Below are positions 6,687-8,397 of a stretch of 8,397 nucleotides of DNA, piece after piece; the first letter of the stretch is position 1, and each line of letters begins with the position of its first letter. Source of the stretch: Sphingomonadaceae bacterium (lineage in GTDB: Bacteria > Pseudomonadota > Alphaproteobacteria > Sphingomonadales > Sphingomonadaceae); assembly GCA_004282995.1 (NCBI GenBank), contig SHLU01000101.1, forward strand, positions 1 to 8,397. Reading direction: 5' to 3'. The notes under the pieces were generated by a model that saw only the letters and a list, made by a program, of their open reading frames with translations, did not search any database and had not been told where the DNA came from. The translations under genes were made by a program, and so were the position numbers.

Positions 6687-7229
6687 ATGAAAGCTGATTT
6701 CACTGATGCTGAGCTACCGGCGTCGCTTTGCCGAATTTTCGAGCGGAGCAAGGTCGCCCTCACTGTGGCAGATTATACCGCACCCGATTGCCCACTGGTT
6801 GGGGTCAACGTGGGATTCTGCGAGTTAACCGGTTACGACCCGGACGAAGTGCTCGGACGGAACTGCCGGTTTCTGCAACCGGCAAACGGGGCCGGTCCGG
6901 TGCGAGAGCGGATGCGAGCATATCTGGGCGACGAGAAGATGCTCGATGAGAAATTTGTCATCCCGAATGTGAAGCGTGATGGAACGCCGTTTCTCAATCT
7001 CGTATACATGTCCAAGCTGACGCTGGACGGCAAGGTTGCCCTCGTGCTCGCATCGCAATTTGGCGTGATGCGAGCGAAACAGAATGATTTCGACCTCTAC
7101 GACCGCGCGCTGGGTGAAGATATGCAGCAACTCAGCGAGTTGACCGCCGATACCAACTGGGCAGTGCTCGGAAGTGTCGAGGCGCTTGCGTCGAGCTACA
7201 GCATCATTGCTCGCTCCCAGATCCTTTAG
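6687..7229 (+). CDS. Short LOV-domain blue-light photoreceptor (no effector domain)
   Basis: This 180-residue protein is a LOV (PAS-type) flavin photoreceptor. The motif GRNCRFLQ (57-64) carries the photoactive Cys60, which forms the covalent adduct with FMN under blue light. The flavin-contacting residues Asn94 (IPNVKRDGTPF), Asn104 (FLNLVYM) and Gln124 (ASQFGV) are all present, so a working photocycle is expected. The N-terminal FERSKVALTVADYTAPDCPL and the SQF segment resemble the short LOV protein of Rhodobacter sphaeroides (RsLOV). After the LOV core only about 50 residues remain, predicted mainly helical (from about 130), with no kinase, HTH or GGDEF domain. Output must therefore occur through dimerisation or a partner. 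The ATG at 6687 is chosen, with GGTGG/AAGG upstream. A GTG at 6678 is possible, and the ATG at 6642 lacks a ribosome site. It follows the EcfG-type promoter and lies 21 nt before the CheB/CheR gene. Confidence 0.92.
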   Translation: MKADFTDAELPASLCRIFERSKVALTVADYTAPDCPLVGVNVGFCELTGYDPDEVLGRNCRFLQPANGAGPVRERMRAYLGDEKMLDEKFVIPNVKRDGTPFLNLVYMSKLTLDGKVALVLASQFGVMRAKQNDFDLYDRALGEDMQQLSELTADTNWAVLGSVEALASSYSIIARSQIL

Positions 7230-7250
7230 GGTGGGAAGGGATCTATCCAT

Positions 7251-8397
7251 ATGACGAGCATTGTGGACGATTTCCCTATTGTCGGTGTCGGGGCGTCGGC
7301 TGGGGGCCTCGAGGCGCTTCGGGAAATGTTCGGCGGCTTCAACGGGCGGTGCGGGATGGCATTCGTCGTCATCCAGCATCTCGATCCGACGCATGAATCG
7401 CTGATGGCACAACTCATCGAACGCTATACCTCCATGCCTATCAAGCAGGCCGAGGGTGGCGAAACGCTGGCGCGCGATCACATTTACGTCATTCCTCCGG
7501 GCAATGGACTGGCGGTCAATGGCGGCGTTCTCGAACTGACGGAATTTACCGATCCACGCGGAATGCGGCGACCAATCGACGACTTCTTCGAAAGTCTGGC
7601 TGCTGATCGCAAGGACCGCGCTGCCTGCGTGATCCTGTCGGGCACTGGTGGGGATGGCAGCCGTGGGCTGCGCTCCATCAGGGAAGGCGGCGGCGTTGTT
7701 GTTGCGCAGGCACCGGACACCGCAGCCTATGACGGGATGCCGGCCGCCGCGATTGGCACTGGATGCGTGGATATCGTGTCTCGCCCCGGCGAGATCGTCC
7801 AGGCGCTTCGCAACTATTTTTCCCGCAGCGAACCATCGCGCGATGTGTTCAACGATCCAGCCAATACCTCCGGCTATCTGGACAATCTGTGCGCAGTTCT
7901 CCGGGAAGCGGTCGGCCACGATTTCTCGCAATACAAGCGCAGCACGCTGAACCGGCGGATCGCTCGAAGGATGCAGGTTCTGGGCTTGACGGAAGCGCGC
8001 GACTATCTTGATCGTCTGAGCAATGACGGGGCCGAGTGCAACGCACTATTTCGCGATCTTCTGATCAACGTGACCCGGTTCTTCCGCGACAGCGAACTGT
8101 TCGGGACGCTAAATCAGCAGGTTATCGACCCCATGGTAGCCGAAGTGCGCGACGGCGAGGAGATCCGTGTGTGGGTGCCAGGCTGTTCGAGCGGCGAGGA
8201 AGCCTATTCGATTGCCATGATGTTCGCGGCCGCGGCTGATGCGCACGGCAAACGCCCCTATGTCCAGATATTCGCCACCGACATCGACGAGGCCATGCTC
8301 GATGTCGCGCGCTCGGCCAACTACCCACTTTCGGTCCTGTCGGATATTCCGAATAATTATCAGACCGAGTTCGTGATTGGCGGTGGTGACACCTTCA
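7251..8397 (+). CDS. CheB-CheR fusion signalling protein (3' end cut by window edge)
   Basis: Open from the ATG at 7251 to the edge, 382 residues are visible. Residues about 8-190 form a CheB methylesterase domain. The presumed catalytic triad is Ser16 (GASAGG), His43 (VIQHLDP) and Asp135 (LSGTGGDGS). There is no receiver domain in front, so it is not controlled like chemotaxis CheB. A CheR methyltransferase follows: N-terminal helices with YKRSTLNRRIARRM (228-241), INVTRFFRD (272-280), the SAM-binding VPGCSSGEEAYSIAM (309-323) and ATDID (342-346). Proteins with this order normally continue into a coiled coil, PAS domains and often an HWE/HisKA_2-type kinase; that part is unseen here. No chemoreceptor or other che gene is nearby, so a sensory-signalling role outside classical chemotaxis is more likely. 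GGGAAGGG lies 10 nt before the ATG. The 21-nt gap from the LOV gene indicates co-transcription, putting both under the stress-type promoter. Confidence 0.93.
   Translation, partial: MTSIVDDFPIVGVGASAGGLEALREMFGGFNGRCGMAFVVIQHLDPTHESLMAQLIERYTSMPIKQAEGGETLARDHIYVIPPGNGLAVNGGVLELTEFTDPRGMRRPIDDFFESLAADRKDRAACVILSGTGGDGSRGLRSIREGGGVVVAQAPDTAAYDGMPAAAIGTGCVDIVSRPGEIVQALRNYFSRSEPSRDVFNDPANTSGYLDNLCAVLREAVGHDFSQYKRSTLNRRIARRMQVLGLTEARDYLDRLSNDGAECNALFRDLLINVTRFFRDSELFGTLNQQVIDPMVAEVRDGEEIRVWVPGCSSGEEAYSIAMMFAAAADAHGKRPYVQIFATDIDEAMLDVARSANYPLSVLSDIPNNYQTEFVIGGGDTF

Noticed and set aside
6825..7931. 368-codon minus-strand open frame opposite the LOV and CheB/CheR genes
   Set aside because: It spans two unrelated real genes and the gap between them, with no recognisable domain.

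Overview
This window looks like chromosomal DNA from a GC-rich alphaproteobacterium. A sphingomonad (Sphingomonadales, possibly the Erythrobacter group) is the best guess. The basis is a set of paired acyl-CoA dehydrogenase and SDR genes, a short LOV photoreceptor resembling the Rhodobacter type, a CheB/CheR-fusion signalling protein, and a promoter that matches the EcfG general-stress consensus. The taxonomic call is inference, because no rRNA or other marker gene is present.

Left half, minus strand (1-3220): a leftward gene cluster runs SDR dehydrogenase, then a GPH-type MFS transporter (1-nt stop/start overlap), then an ACAD11-like acyl-CoA dehydrogenase cut by the left edge. Centre (3221-3403): a divergent intergenic region with a plausible sigma70-type promoter for the leftward genes. 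It also holds a strong palindromic operator candidate just ahead of the rightward genes. Right of centre, plus strand (3404-6594): two tandem acyl-CoA dehydrogenase genes followed by a RhlG/FabG-like SDR, tightly spaced. The two dehydrogenases have complementary defects: one keeps the catalytic-type Glu but lacks the RxQFG FAD motif, and the other is the reverse. That pattern suggests an alpha2beta2 enzyme. Together the two divergent clusters look like a regulated uptake and beta-oxidation locus for an unidentified lipid, terpenoid or steroid-like acid.

Right end (6601-8397): a separate signalling unit. A GGAAC-N16-CGTT element starts 7 nt after the catabolic operon ends. It is followed by a stand-alone LOV blue-light receptor with no effector domain, and 21 nt later by a CheB-CheR fusion protein that runs off the right edge. 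The most interesting reading is a stress-controlled operon in which a free LOV protein supplies light input to a CheB/CheR-type sensor protein. This is a hypothesis from gene order and promoter sequence. No tRNA, rRNA, IS element, CRISPR array or convincing terminator was seen. No gene-free stretch exceeds 300 bases.
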